The notes below the pieces were generated by a model that was given only the letters and a program-made list of their open reading frames with translations, was not told where the DNA came from and made no database searches. Positions 14,499 through 22,318 of a stretch of DNA of 37,848 nucleotides are shown in pieces. The translations under genes and the position numbers were made by a program. Origin of the DNA: Bacillota bacterium (lineage in GTDB: Bacteria; Bacillota; Bacilli; Bacillales; Bacillaceae_J); the NCBI GenBank assembly GCA_023457235.1, contig JAEWMK010000222.1:1-37848 (forward strand), read 5' to 3'. Within the stretch, counting starts at the first letter, position 1. Every line of letters starts with the position of its first letter.

Positions 14499-16349
14499 AT
14501 GGTTAAGTTAATTAGTGCGAAAAAACTAACAAAACGCCTTCAAAGTGGTGAAATTATGCAGTATATCCCAGTGCCTGAATGGTCATATAAAGAACTTGAA
14601 GAAGATTTAAAGGCTGGGAAGCATTTTAGTGAAATTCTTGCTCTTGATATGGCTGGAGCAAACGGTGTTATTATCAAATGTGATTACCTAGAAGATGGTT
14701 TATTGGCGGCTTCATATATTTACAAAAAATATCAATCAACTAATGAATCTAAGGAATTTGATTCTGGAAATTTGGATGAGGAAGAATGGGATGAATACTC
14801 AGCTGGAGGTGAAGATTTTGACAATGATTGGGAGGAAGAGGATGAGCGAGGAGATGCTGAATCAATCATCTTTGATGATGATTATAATGTTGCACATTTA
14901 CCTATTCTCAATGTGTTTGAATTTTCAGTAGCACTAGTTGATGGCCCACGACCAATTTATGGTGGGTTTAACAACTTTAATACTGTTATGGGTGAGGAGG
15001 GCAAATCAAGAAAGCCTTATTGGTTTAATGGCAATTATCCATTAATTATTTGTTCACAATTCCCCGGTGATCAATTACCGATCGAAGAGATTAAGCGGTC
15101 TGGTCGATTGATAATCTATATTACTGTAGAAAAAGAACAAACAGGATTTTTTGGATCCCCAGGTTTACTGGATCAATCTAATAAAAAGCTTATGTTTGAA
15201 TGTGATTTTGAGTGCGTCCGTGTTGAAGAGCCTTCTAGGGAGTATTATCAGTTGATTTTAGAACAATGTGTAAAAGAAAAGGGGTACAAAATTGCAAAAA
15301 CAGTAGATAAAGGTAATTTAATCGATGAACTGAAAAATTATAGAGGCAACAACTTTGCAAGTAATCTCGATATTGAAATCCTTGTTAATAAAGCAGTAAA
15401 AAAGAAAGATACAACTTCAAAAACTTTATCTAAATCAAACTTCGAAAAGATTTTTATCACGCATGAACGTAATGCGAAAAGAACGAAGGATAGTCAAAAG
15501 AAGGCATTTGAAGAACTTAATATGCTGATTGGACTTGATGATGTAAAAGGACAGTTAAATCGGATTGTTAAGCGCATGATATTTGATAAGGAACGTCGCT
15601 TGAAGGGGTATAAAACAACTGCACCACATGCCTCAGCAGTATTTATGGGAAATCCAGGGACGGCGAAAACGACAACGGCAAGAATCTTTGGCAAGCTGCT
15701 TTGTGAGGCAGGGGTTCTGGAAAATGAAAAATTTGTGGAAGTTAGTCGGAAGGATCTAGTAGGTATGTTTGTCGGCTGGACAGCGCCTACTGTTGCAAAA
15801 GTATTTGAAAGCGCTAGGGGAGGGACATTGTTTATTGATGAAGCATATAGCTTATTGAACGAGGGTAGGTCAGATAGCTTTTCAGATGAGGCCATTGCAG
15901 AAATTATTCGTCAAATGGAGAATAACCCGAATACATTAGTGATCTTTGCTGGCTATACTAATGAAATGCGAAAATTTATAAAAAATGCAAACCCTGGACT
16001 CCGTTCGAGACTTACTAATATAATCGAGTTTAAGGATTATTTAAGCGAAGAGATGTTTGAAATCTTCAATTATTTACTTAATAAGGAGGACTATGTTGTT
16101 AGAAATTTAAAGGAAGCCCAGAATGATGTCAATAAATTGATTAACTGCTTAAGCGGGTTAGAATCAAAAAATTTAGGGAATGGTCGTTTAATGCGTAAAT
16201 TATTTAAAACAGCGATTGGTTTTATGGCAGAGCGGGATGATAATGATATGAGAACCATTCATGCTATTGATATCACAAAAGCGGTTGATGAAATTATTCA
16301 AGCGGAAATGATGACCTCGGGTGAGCAGGTTAATAGAATTGGATTTTGA
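14499..16349 (+). CDS. CbbX/SpoVK-type AAA+ ATPase with a novel N-terminal region
   Basis: 616 residues, ATG after GAGGAGG. The AAA+ module spans about residues 335-610: lead helix NMLIGLDDVKGQLNRIV, Walker A GNPGTAKTT (384-392, with Ala in place of the usual second-to-last Gly), Walker B TLFIDEAY (443-450), sensor-1 region VIFAGYTNEM and arginine-finger type LRSRL (501-505). This order and the GLDDVK start are those of the CbxX/CfqX family (CbbX, SpoVK, EccA-like), ring ATPases that remodel partner proteins. Residues 1-330 are not a domain I know: a small fold, then a very acidic stretch (about 84-128), then a beta-rich region. The gene is followed after 44 bases by the histidyl-tRNA synthetase paralogue, with no terminator between. 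Substrate unknown. Confidence 0.88.
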   Translation: MVKLISAKKLTKRLQSGEIMQYIPVPEWSYKELEEDLKAGKHFSEILALDMAGANGVIIKCDYLEDGLLAASYIYKKYQSTNESKEFDSGNLDEEEWDEYSAGGEDFDNDWEEEDERGDAESIIFDDDYNVAHLPILNVFEFSVALVDGPRPIYGGFNNFNTVMGEEGKSRKPYWFNGNYPLIICSQFPGDQLPIEEIKRSGRLIIYITVEKEQTGFFGSPGLLDQSNKKLMFECDFECVRVEEPSREYYQLILEQCVKEKGYKIAKTVDKGNLIDELKNYRGNNFASNLDIEILVNKAVKKKDTTSKTLSKSNFEKIFITHERNAKRTKDSQKKAFEELNMLIGLDDVKGQLNRIVKRMIFDKERRLKGYKTTAPHASAVFMGNPGTAKTTTARIFGKLLCEAGVLENEKFVEVSRKDLVGMFVGWTAPTVAKVFESARGGTLFIDEAYSLLNEGRSDSFSDEAIAEIIRQMENNPNTLVIFAGYTNEMRKFIKNANPGLRSRLTNIIEFKDYLSEEMFEIFNYLLNKEDYVVRNLKEAQNDVNKLINCLSGLESKNLGNGRLMRKLFKTAIGFMAERDDNDMRTIHAIDITKAVDEIIQAEMMTSGEQVNRIGF

Positions 16350-16393
16350 CTATAATTACCTTTCAAAATACTTGGAAAAGGAAGAGTGGAAAC

Positions 16394-17689
16394 ATGGCAC
16401 TTAGAAATGTTAAAGGAACGAATGATTATTTACCTAGAGAGCAGCAAATAAGGAATAAAATTAGGGAGGTGTGCGAGTCGACTTTTCAAACTTATGGATG
16501 CAAACCATTGGAAACACCAATTCTGAACTATTACGATCTACTAGCTTCAAAGTATGGTGGTGGTGCTGAAATTTTGAAGGAGATTTATCGTCTTTCTGAT
16601 CAGGGAGAAAGGGAGCTTGCGCTGCGTTATGATTTAACGATACCATTTGCCAAGGTAATCGGAATGAATCCTGAAATTCGTTTTCCATTTAAGAGGTACG
16701 AAATTGGAAAAGTTTTCAGGGATGGACCAACAAAAAAAGGAAGACTTCGTGAATTTATTCAATGTGATGTAGATATTGTAGGTGTAGAGTCAGTAATTGC
16801 AGAAGCGGAACTCATGGTGATGGTTTTTGACATTTTTAGTAAATTAGGCTTAGAAATTGAGATACAATATAACAACCGAAAACTATTAATGGGTATTTTA
16901 CGGGCAATGGAAATTGAGATAGAGGATATTAACGAGGTAATTCTGTCCCTTGATAAATTGGAGAAAATTGGGGTGGATGGTGTTGTAAAAGAATTAGAAG
17001 AAAAAGGAGTAGGTAATGAAGCAATATATAAAATTCAAAAACTGTTAATCAACGATACAATCAAGGACTTTGATTACTATAACCAAAATTATGGTCATGT
17101 TTCAATAGTTGTTGATGGACTTCAAGAATTGACAGAGTTAACAGCTTTATTAGAAGCAACTGAAATAGCGGAATATTGCAGTTTTAACCCTTTTCTAGCA
17201 AGAGGTTTAAATATTTATACAGGGACAGTTTACGAGGTTTTTCTAAAGGATGGAAGTATTACTTCAAGTATTGGGAGTGGTGGACGTTACGATGATATTA
17301 TTGGTAACTACTTAGGTAATGAAGTGAAGTATCCAACGGTAGGGATTTCAATTGGACTGGATGTAGTGTTCACAACACTAATGGAACGAAATCAAATTGA
17401 ACAATCGTTTGCGGATGTTTTTCTTTATCCTATGGGAACACTAGCCGAATCTATGAAAATTGCAAGAAAGTTACGGTGGAATGGGATACGTGTTGAAATG
17501 GAATTAGCAAATCGAAAGCTTAAAAAGGCCCTTGATTATGCTAATAAGGTACGAATTCCTCATGTATTAATACTTGGTGAAAACGAACTTAAGAATGGGC
17601 GTATTCAATTAAAAGATATGGTGAATGGAACTAGCGAAGATGTATTCTTAAATGAGCTATACGAAATAATGAAGCAACGCCTAAGATGA
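16394..17689 (+). CDS. hisS: Second histidyl-tRNA synthetase, archaeal/eukaryotic-like
   Basis: 431 residues from ATG at 16394, chosen because GGAAGAGTGG precedes it and NVKGTNDYLP is the normal HisRS start; an upstream TTG-type extension overlapping the ATPase gene has no support. Class II features are complete: motif 2 KRYEIGKVFRDG ... GRLREFIQCD, the histidine-binding LARGLNIYTGTVYE, motif 3 region IGSGGRYDDIIG ... TVGISIGLD, and a C-terminal anticodon-binding domain from about residue 335. The KRYxIGKVxR and REFxQCDxDIxG pattern is that of the archaeal/eukaryotic lineage rather than the bacterial HisS (FRYERPQ type). It is too complete to be HisZ, which lacks the C-terminal domain. It would charge tRNA-His, or serve as a resistant or specialised copy. 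No T-box precedes it. Confidence 0.82.
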   Translation: MALRNVKGTNDYLPREQQIRNKIREVCESTFQTYGCKPLETPILNYYDLLASKYGGGAEILKEIYRLSDQGERELALRYDLTIPFAKVIGMNPEIRFPFKRYEIGKVFRDGPTKKGRLREFIQCDVDIVGVESVIAEAELMVMVFDIFSKLGLEIEIQYNNRKLLMGILRAMEIEIEDINEVILSLDKLEKIGVDGVVKELEEKGVGNEAIYKIQKLLINDTIKDFDYYNQNYGHVSIVVDGLQELTELTALLEATEIAEYCSFNPFLARGLNIYTGTVYEVFLKDGSITSSIGSGGRYDDIIGNYLGNEVKYPTVGISIGLDVVFTTLMERNQIEQSFADVFLYPMGTLAESMKIARKLRWNGIRVEMELANRKLKKALDYANKVRIPHVLILGENELKNGRIQLKDMVNGTSEDVFLNELYEIMKQRLR

Positions 17690-17690
17690 A

Positions 17691-17718
17691 TGGAACGCTA
17701 GAACCGTCCCCATGTTAC
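17691..17718. repeat. REP-like palindromic element, copy 1 (degenerate)
   Basis: TGGAACGCTAGAACCGTCC and then CCATGTT. Direct repeat of the element at 17789-17816; the outer arms no longer pair. The core GAACCGTCCCC is, from memory, a motif scattered in many Bacillus genomes and linked to REP-associated transposases. Confidence 0.7.
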
Positions 17719-17725
17719 ACAAATA

Positions 17726-17770
17726 AAAAACCCTAGAACCATTGATAATATCAAGGTTTCTAGGGTTTTT
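17726..17770. terminator. Bidirectional terminator between hisS paralogue and rpsD
   Basis: AAAAACCCTAGAA and TTCTAGGGTTTTT, extended by an inner pair (CCATTGAT / ATCAAGG), form a long stem with A and T tracts on either side. It can end both the plus-strand AAA+/HisRS operon and minus-strand rpsD. Confidence 0.88.
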
Positions 17771-17788
17771 GTGTACGCTATTTGCAAG

Positions 17789-17816
17789 TGGAACACTAGA
17801 ACCGTCCCCGTGTTCC
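17789..17816. repeat. REP-like palindromic element, copy 2
   Basis: GGAACAC ... GAACCGTCCCC ... GTGTTCC: the outer seven bases are perfect inverted repeats. It ends 3 bases before the rpsD stop codon and lies in the same orientation as copy 1, on the other side of the terminator. Confidence 0.75.
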
Positions 17817-17818
17817 AA

Positions 17819-18421
17819 TTAACGAGAGTAGAACTCAACGATAAATGCTTCGTTAACTTCTGCAGGCATTTCAGAACGCTCAGGGAAGCGAGTGTAAGTA
17901 CCTTCAAGCTTTTCAGCGTCAAAAGTTAAGAAGTCAGGTACGAAGTTGTTGATTTCAACAGCTTCTTTAATAATTTCTAAGTTGCGTGATTTTTCACGAA
18001 CAGAGATTGTTTGACCTGGCTTAACACGGTAAGAAGGAATGTCCACGCGTCCACCATCAACAACGATATGTCCATGGTTTACAAGCTGACGAGCTGCACG
18101 ACGAGTGCGAGCAAGTCCTAAACGGTAAACAAGGTTGTCCAAACGAGATTCTAAAAGAATCATGAAGTTTTCACCATGAATACCTTTCATTTTACCAGCA
18201 GCAGTAAATGTGTTACGGAATTGACGCTCATTCATTCCAAACATATGACGAAGCTTTTGCTTCTCTTGTAATTGTAATCCGTATTCTGAAAGTTTTTTAC
18301 GTTGATTAGGTCCATGTTGACCAGGTGCGTAAGGACGCTTTTCTAATTCCTTACCAGTTCCGCTTAATGAGATACCTAAACGACGAGATAATTTCCAAGA
18401 TGGTCCAGTATAACGAGCCAT
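17819..18421 (-). CDS. rpsD: 30S ribosomal protein S4
   Basis: 200 residues, the standard length for Bacillaceae S4. It begins MARYTGPSWKLSRRLGISLS and ends AFIVEFYSR. The S4 RNA-binding domain lies at about residues 90-155 (SRLDNLVYRLGLARTRRAARQ split by the VNHGHIVVDG loop). It binds 16S rRNA early in 30S assembly and represses its own synthesis. It is a single-gene unit here with an excellent promoter, an RNA leader and a shared terminator. The ribosome binding site is AAGGAGG, 7 bases before the ATG. Codon use is that of a highly expressed gene, unlike the island next to it. Confidence 0.99.
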   Translation of the reverse strand: MARYTGPSWKLSRRLGISLSGTGKELEKRPYAPGQHGPNQRKKLSEYGLQLQEKQKLRHMFGMNERQFRNTFTAAGKMKGIHGENFMILLESRLDNLVYRLGLARTRRAARQLVNHGHIVVDGGRVDIPSYRVKPGQTISVREKSRNLEIIKEAVEINNFVPDFLTFDAEKLEGTYTRFPERSEMPAEVNEAFIVEFYSR

Positions 18422-18610
18422 AATTTAGCTCCTCCTTGAATGTTTTTATTTTGTAAAATAAAAACACAGACACATGCACTCTATCGATTGCCCATTTTGT
18501 CTTCATGTATCCTCGCTCCAGCAGCCAAGGGTTACTCGATACACCTCCAGTAGAGGAACAAAATGAAACAAAAGCTAGCACACTCAGGCCGCTTTTATTT
18601 TACACACAAA
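18422..18610 (-). promoter_or_regulatory. rpsD 5' leader, probable S4 autoregulatory RNA
   Basis: About 190 bases of transcribed leader lie between the promoter and the rpsD ATG. They contain several potential stems, including GTTTTTATTTT-ACA-AAATAAAAAC at 18440-18463, immediately upstream of the ribosome binding site, and a conserved-looking centre (CTACTGGAGGTGTATCGAG; TGGCTGCTGGAGCGAGG). Bacillus rpsD is known to be feedback-controlled by S4 binding to its leader. That this leader is the binding site is inferred from position and length; I did not fold it. Confidence 0.7.
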
Positions 18611-18614
18611 AATT

Positions 18615-18643
18615 ATTATAATTTTTTTTATGTATAAAGTCAA
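18615..18643 (-). promoter_or_regulatory. Sigma-A promoter of rpsD
   Basis: On the minus strand: TTGACT (18643-18638), 17 bases, TATAAT (18620-18615). This is close to consensus and fits a highly expressed ribosomal gene. Confidence 0.9.
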
Positions 18644-18785
18644 GATTAATTCTTGTCTTCTCCTAATTTTAAAGATAAAATCATAATTTGGGTTTAATAA
18701 TTTGGTTTTAGTTAAATTATGATGGAAAATTCCTTAAGATATCCGATATATAAATAAAAGGGAGTAGTTTACAATTTTCCGAAAA

Positions 18786-18814
18786 TTGATATAGGAAAAT
18801 ATGACTATTAAGAT
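18786..18814 (+). promoter_or_regulatory. Possible sigma-A promoter of dgcP
   Basis: TTGATA at 18786-18791, 17 bases, TAAGAT at 18809-18814, about 60 bases before the dgcP start. A TATAAT directly after it has no matching -35. Confidence 0.4.
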
Positions 18815-18875
18815 TATAATAAGAATATAATTAATGTTCGTTTGTACCCACTTTTTATTTTGAAGGTGAATTGAA

Positions 18876-20309
18876 ATGCCTAAAGAAATCCATCCAACAG
18901 AAATAGATATTAATAAATTAAAAAGGTATGAACAGCTATATCGGGTTACAGCGAAATTTCATTCTTCGATGGATATGGCTGAAGTATTAAAGGAAATCAT
19001 TCATACGCTAAAAGAAGTTTATGAAACCTTCGATTGTGTATTATTGTTATCTCACGATACGTCGACGGATCCGGAACTTCCTATCCATGACTTGGAGTAT
19101 GGCTCCGATTCCATTAACCAGGCGGCGGCGCAAGCTTATTTAACAGGCAATGTTCAAATTGAAGATTCGTTAATGAATGACAAGTCTGTACTTTACGCTC
19201 CGTTAAAAGGAAAACAAGGTATATACGGTGTTCTTCAAGTCACCGCTCCTGATACTCCCATTTTTCCTAAAGAAGAGGTTGGCTTTATCGAGCTATTAGC
19301 CAATACAGCTGGGGGAGCTTTGGAAAATGCGCAATTGTACCAACAATCAAGAAAGCTTATATCGGATTTACAGCTAATAAATAAAACAACGCATCGCTTG
19401 AATTCAAATCTGCGATTATCGGATACAATCAACTTTATGTCAGAACAGATTAGGGCTTCCTTTGATGCACAAGTAATTGGTTTTTTGATGTTCGATGGAA
19501 AGGATAAGTTTGAAGTTTTACCCGGCAGCTCAGATTACTTCTTTCAAGATGAATCCGTTTCATTAGTGAATTTTATTAATAATAAGATAAAACAGGAAAA
19601 AGATGCCGTATTTATTGGAGATCTTTCCTTAGATGCCAGTATTGGTGAGAAAAAATTCCGATCTCTTATGGTTGTACCGATGATCCAAAGCAATGCGCTT
19701 ATAGGTGCTGTTTACGTACTAAATGAACTACCATATCATTTTTCTTTTGATAAATTTAAATTATTACAATCACTCATTCACCACTCTACATTGGCGTTTA
19801 CTAATTCAATGTTAAGAGAAGAATTGGAAAGAATGGTGATTACCGACCATTTAACAAAGCTCCATTCTAGAAATTACCTTGATGAAAGAATCCAGTTGTC
19901 TATGAACACTGATGCGTTAGGGGCATTTCTGTTAATCGATATTGATGATTTTAAATGTATTAACGATACATTTGGACATCAGGTGGGCGATGAAGTCATC
20001 ATCCAAGTAGCTAATATCATTAGAAAAAGTATACGCGAGCATGATGTTGGGGCTAGATGGGGCGGCGAGGAATTAGCGGTTTATTTGCCCAAAGCAGATT
20101 TAAAGACCGGCGTTATGGTTGCGAAACGATTGGTTGAAAGAGTCGAAGAGGAAACAAATCCCAAAATTACAATTTCATGTGGTATTACTGTTTGGCATAA
20201 AGAGAATAATGATTCTGTTAAAAAGCTGTTTAATCGCGCCGATGAGGCGTTATATAAAGCTAAACAAACAGGTAAAAACCGTGTCATTATTTATGACAAT
20301 AATATTTAA
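18876..20309 (+). CDS. dgcP: Diguanylate cyclase with two GAF domains
   Basis: 477 residues; makes c-di-GMP from two GTP. Residues 15-155 and 165-320 look like GAF domains (MDMAEVLKEIIHTL ... LLANTAGGALENAQ; TINFMSEQIRASFDAQ ... LIHHSTLAFTNSML). The GGDEF domain covers 325-475: TDHLTKLHSRNYLDE, LLIDIDDFKCINDTFGHQVGD, then the active site GGEEL at about 395-399 and the YKAKQTGKNR end. The GG(E/D)EL signature is intact, so it should be active. No membrane segment: the enzyme is cytoplasmic. B. subtilis DgcP (YtrP) lies at the same place beside rpsD and is about 100 residues longer, as I recall. GAF domains suggest control by a small ligand. Confidence 0.92.
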   Translation: MPKEIHPTEIDINKLKRYEQLYRVTAKFHSSMDMAEVLKEIIHTLKEVYETFDCVLLLSHDTSTDPELPIHDLEYGSDSINQAAAQAYLTGNVQIEDSLMNDKSVLYAPLKGKQGIYGVLQVTAPDTPIFPKEEVGFIELLANTAGGALENAQLYQQSRKLISDLQLINKTTHRLNSNLRLSDTINFMSEQIRASFDAQVIGFLMFDGKDKFEVLPGSSDYFFQDESVSLVNFINNKIKQEKDAVFIGDLSLDASIGEKKFRSLMVVPMIQSNALIGAVYVLNELPYHFSFDKFKLLQSLIHHSTLAFTNSMLREELERMVITDHLTKLHSRNYLDERIQLSMNTDALGAFLLIDIDDFKCINDTFGHQVGDEVIIQVANIIRKSIREHDVGARWGGEELAVYLPKADLKTGVMVAKRLVERVEEETNPKITISCGITVWHKENNDSVKKLFNRADEALYKAKQTGKNRVIIYDNNI

Positions 20310-20311
20310 TT

Positions 20312-20341
20312 AAAAGCACTTCAAAGTGCTTTATTTTTTTT
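20312..20341 (+). terminator. Rho-independent terminator of dgcP
   Basis: AAAGCACTT and AAGTGCTTT separated by two bases, followed by a run of nine T interrupted by one A. Confidence 0.92.
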
Positions 20342-20495
20342 TGTCCAGCTACAGCGCTCAGCGACTAGTAAACTTCACTCATCTCCCTACGATAAGTCAA
20401 CAAGAATGGAATCGCTACGCTCATCGCCGGATATCCTTTATCTCAGTCGATGCGCTCCAGTTTATACGTCGCTAAATGAGCGCTTCCGCTTTTCT
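20341..20495 (+). repeat. Dispersed ~150-bp repeat, copy 1
   Basis: Begins TTGTCCAGCTACAGCGCTCAG and ends GAGCGCTTCCGCTTTTCT, with shared internal blocks CTCCCTACGATAAGTCAAC and TTTATCTCAGTCGATG. Other copies are at 24071-24220, 30160-30313 (reversed) and 35832-35980. Ends are imperfect inverted repeats (AGCGC ... GCGCT). It contains no gene. The rest of the 311-base gap before refZ holds only its promoter. Confidence 0.9.
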
Positions 20496-20563
20496 CTTTG
20501 ACAAGATACTGTATATTTCGGCTTTTTGTGTTAATGCTGTACGGTTATTGTCGAGAAAATCTT

Positions 20564-20592
20564 AAAGGAATTCCGGTTCTAAAGAAGAAAAT
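20564..20592 (+). promoter_or_regulatory. Candidate sigma-H promoter of refZ
   Basis: AAAGGAATT (20564-20572), 11 bases, GAAGAAAAT (20584-20592) matches the sigma-H pattern RnAGGAwWW-N11-12-RnnGAATww with one mismatch. B. subtilis refZ is known to be switched on by sigma-H at the start of sporulation. It lies 29 bases before the ATG. Confidence 0.5.
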
Positions 20593-20620
20593 ATTGAGAT
20601 AGAACTGGGGTGAAAAAACG

Positions 20621-21319
20621 ATGAAAGAAATGTCTAGTACGAAGAAAAAGGTTTTTGATGCGGCAATCTCAATATTCAACTCAAAAGGCTATAATGGCAG
20701 CTCGGTAAGAGAAATTGCCCAAAAGGCGAATGTGAACATAGCTCTTATTTCTTATTATTTCAATGGAAAAAAAGGCCTGTTGGAGCAGCTCCTAACTAAT
20801 TATTTTGAGAAGTATATTATTTTATTGGAAAAATCCATCGAGAAAAAGGATAGTATGTCTTCTAAAGAAGTTTTATGTGAAATGGTAAAGAACATATTAA
20901 GATTTGAAAGTGAAAATCATCAGTTGGCACGACTTGTTCATCGTGAGATAACTTTAGATACAATGCTTGTAAGAGAAATTATGTCTACGTATTTAACTAA
21001 AGAAAAATACTATTTGCAAACGATTCTTGAAAGCGGTATTCAAAAAAAAGAATTTAGAAAGCTTCCGGTGATGATCACAATCATGCAGTTAAAAGGTATG
21101 TTAACAATGCCTTATCTAAATCCGCAGTATATGGTAGAGGTTTTACATGTGAATCCGTTTGAACCATATTTCGTTACAAAATACTATAAAGAAATTAGCC
21201 ATTGGATAGAGGAAAGCCTTTCTATACTAGCTGAAAGGCCAACTCTATCAGTCATTAACTATTCAGGACTTAATAGTGTAAATGCTCTGAATGCTTCAAC
21301 CCTTGCAGGCGGAAGTTAA
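20621..21319 (+). CDS. refZ: RefZ, TetR-family regulator of Z-ring positioning
   Basis: 232 residues, start ATG with GGGGTGA. The TetR-type helix-turn-helix spans residues 8-55 (KKVFDAAISIFNSKGY ... SVREIAQKANVNIALISYYFNGKKGLLEQLL). The remainder is the helical dimer domain, ending with a longer Ser/Asn-rich tail (NYSGLNSVNALNASTLAGGS) than I recall for the B. subtilis protein. In B. subtilis RefZ binds palindromic sites flanking the origin and helps move FtsZ from midcell to the pole during sporulation. The position between dgcP and hisJ is conserved. The gene ends 2 bases before the end of convergent hisJ, with no terminator between. B. subtilis has, as I recall, ytsP between dgcP and refZ; it is absent here and a dispersed repeat lies in its place. 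Confidence 0.9.
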   Translation: MKEMSSTKKKVFDAAISIFNSKGYNGSSVREIAQKANVNIALISYYFNGKKGLLEQLLTNYFEKYIILLEKSIEKKDSMSSKEVLCEMVKNILRFESENHQLARLVHREITLDTMLVREIMSTYLTKEKYYLQTILESGIQKKEFRKLPVMITIMQLKGMLTMPYLNPQYMVEVLHVNPFEPYFVTKYYKEISHWIEESLSILAERPTLSVINYSGLNSVNALNASTLAGGS

Positions 21320-21321
21320 CC

Positions 21322-22146
21322 TCATCCGAGGGAAGTTGGTGAGGACAGTGTTATAGTTGGAACTAATTCGGAATAACCTTGGTTTAAATCCCTTGAAATA
21401 TGGGCGTCTGACCCATAGATGAGAGGGATTTTTCGTTTGGCCGCCTCTTTTACAATCCACTCTGATGGATAAGGTTCTAAACAATACTGCTTATTTATGC
21501 CGGCACCATTATAATCCAATGTCATATTTTTTTCACGGATCAGATCTAAGATTTGTTTGATATCAGTAGAGAAATCCGCTGCAGGCGGATATTTCTTTTG
21601 GAATTTATTTACGAGTGTCATATGCCCAATCCGTTTAGGTTTATAGGGACCTAAATCACTTAGGACTGATTGTTTGACCGTTTCGAAATAACTTGTGTGT
21701 ACCTTATCAATATCTCCAAAAATAGAAATAATTCGTGCAAATTCCTCCACACTAAAATCCAGGCAATAATAATGACCTTCATGATGCAGAAAATGGACTG
21801 ATAAAATGCTATCATCAAGAAATTGTCCAATATTGTTTAGAAATTTGGTAGTTTCGTTTTCAAAGTGAATGATATAATCGACTTCTAAACCAATATTTAT
21901 TTTTATTTTATCTTTATATTTTACTTTTAATTTTTGTAAATCTGAGATGTAAGGATCTAAAAAGTCCGGATTCATTCCACTATCTTTATCAGGTGTTGGG
22001 TCGATAAAACTAGCTGGTAAAGGGGCATGTTCAGTGAATGAAATTTCTTGATAACCTAAGGAAATCGCAGCATCTATATATTGTTCAAATGAATCGTCGG
22101 ATCCGTGTGGACAATAGGGAGAGTGAATATGACCGTCAGTTTTCAT
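21322..22146 (-). CDS. hisJ: Histidinol-phosphatase (PHP family)
   Basis: 274 residues when started at the ATG at 22146, which has GGAGG upstream and gives MKTDGHIHSPYCPHGS, the normal family start; a further 15 upstream codons lack a ribosome binding site. Removes phosphate from L-histidinol phosphate in histidine synthesis. PHP metal ligands are visible: DGHIHSPYC (His6, His8), FTEHAPLP, GLEVDYI, SVHFLHH, IGHMTL and GSDAH near the C-terminus. The gene is convergent with refZ and overlaps its terminator-free end. In B. subtilis the hisJ (hisK) gene is likewise here, away from the main his operon. The C-terminal tail (LVPTITLSSPTSLG) is unusual. Confidence 0.93.
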   Translation of the reverse strand: MKTDGHIHSPYCPHGSDDSFEQYIDAAISLGYQEISFTEHAPLPASFIDPTPDKDSGMNPDFLDPYISDLQKLKVKYKDKIKINIGLEVDYIIHFENETTKFLNNIGQFLDDSILSVHFLHHEGHYYCLDFSVEEFARIISIFGDIDKVHTSYFETVKQSVLSDLGPYKPKRIGHMTLVNKFQKKYPPAADFSTDIKQILDLIREKNMTLDYNGAGINKQYCLEPYPSEWIVKEAAKRKIPLIYGSDAHISRDLNQGYSELVPTITLSSPTSLG

Positions 22147-22318
22147 TACTTTCCTCCAAGTTTCTACAATTTTTAGAAAAAATTTGGGCAAAATTATTGT
22201 TTACATGTTATCATAAAAGTTATGAAAAAGCATAAAATAAAAATTTGAAATTTAAAGCCTTTCTATATATATAAATCACAAAAGTTTTTTTTGAAATCGA
22301 AAAAGGGGTAAGGCAGCT

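Noticed and set aside
15494..15895. 133-codon minus-strand gene inside the ATPase gene
   Set aside because: It is the antisense shadow of the conserved AAA+ domain and has no ribosome binding site.
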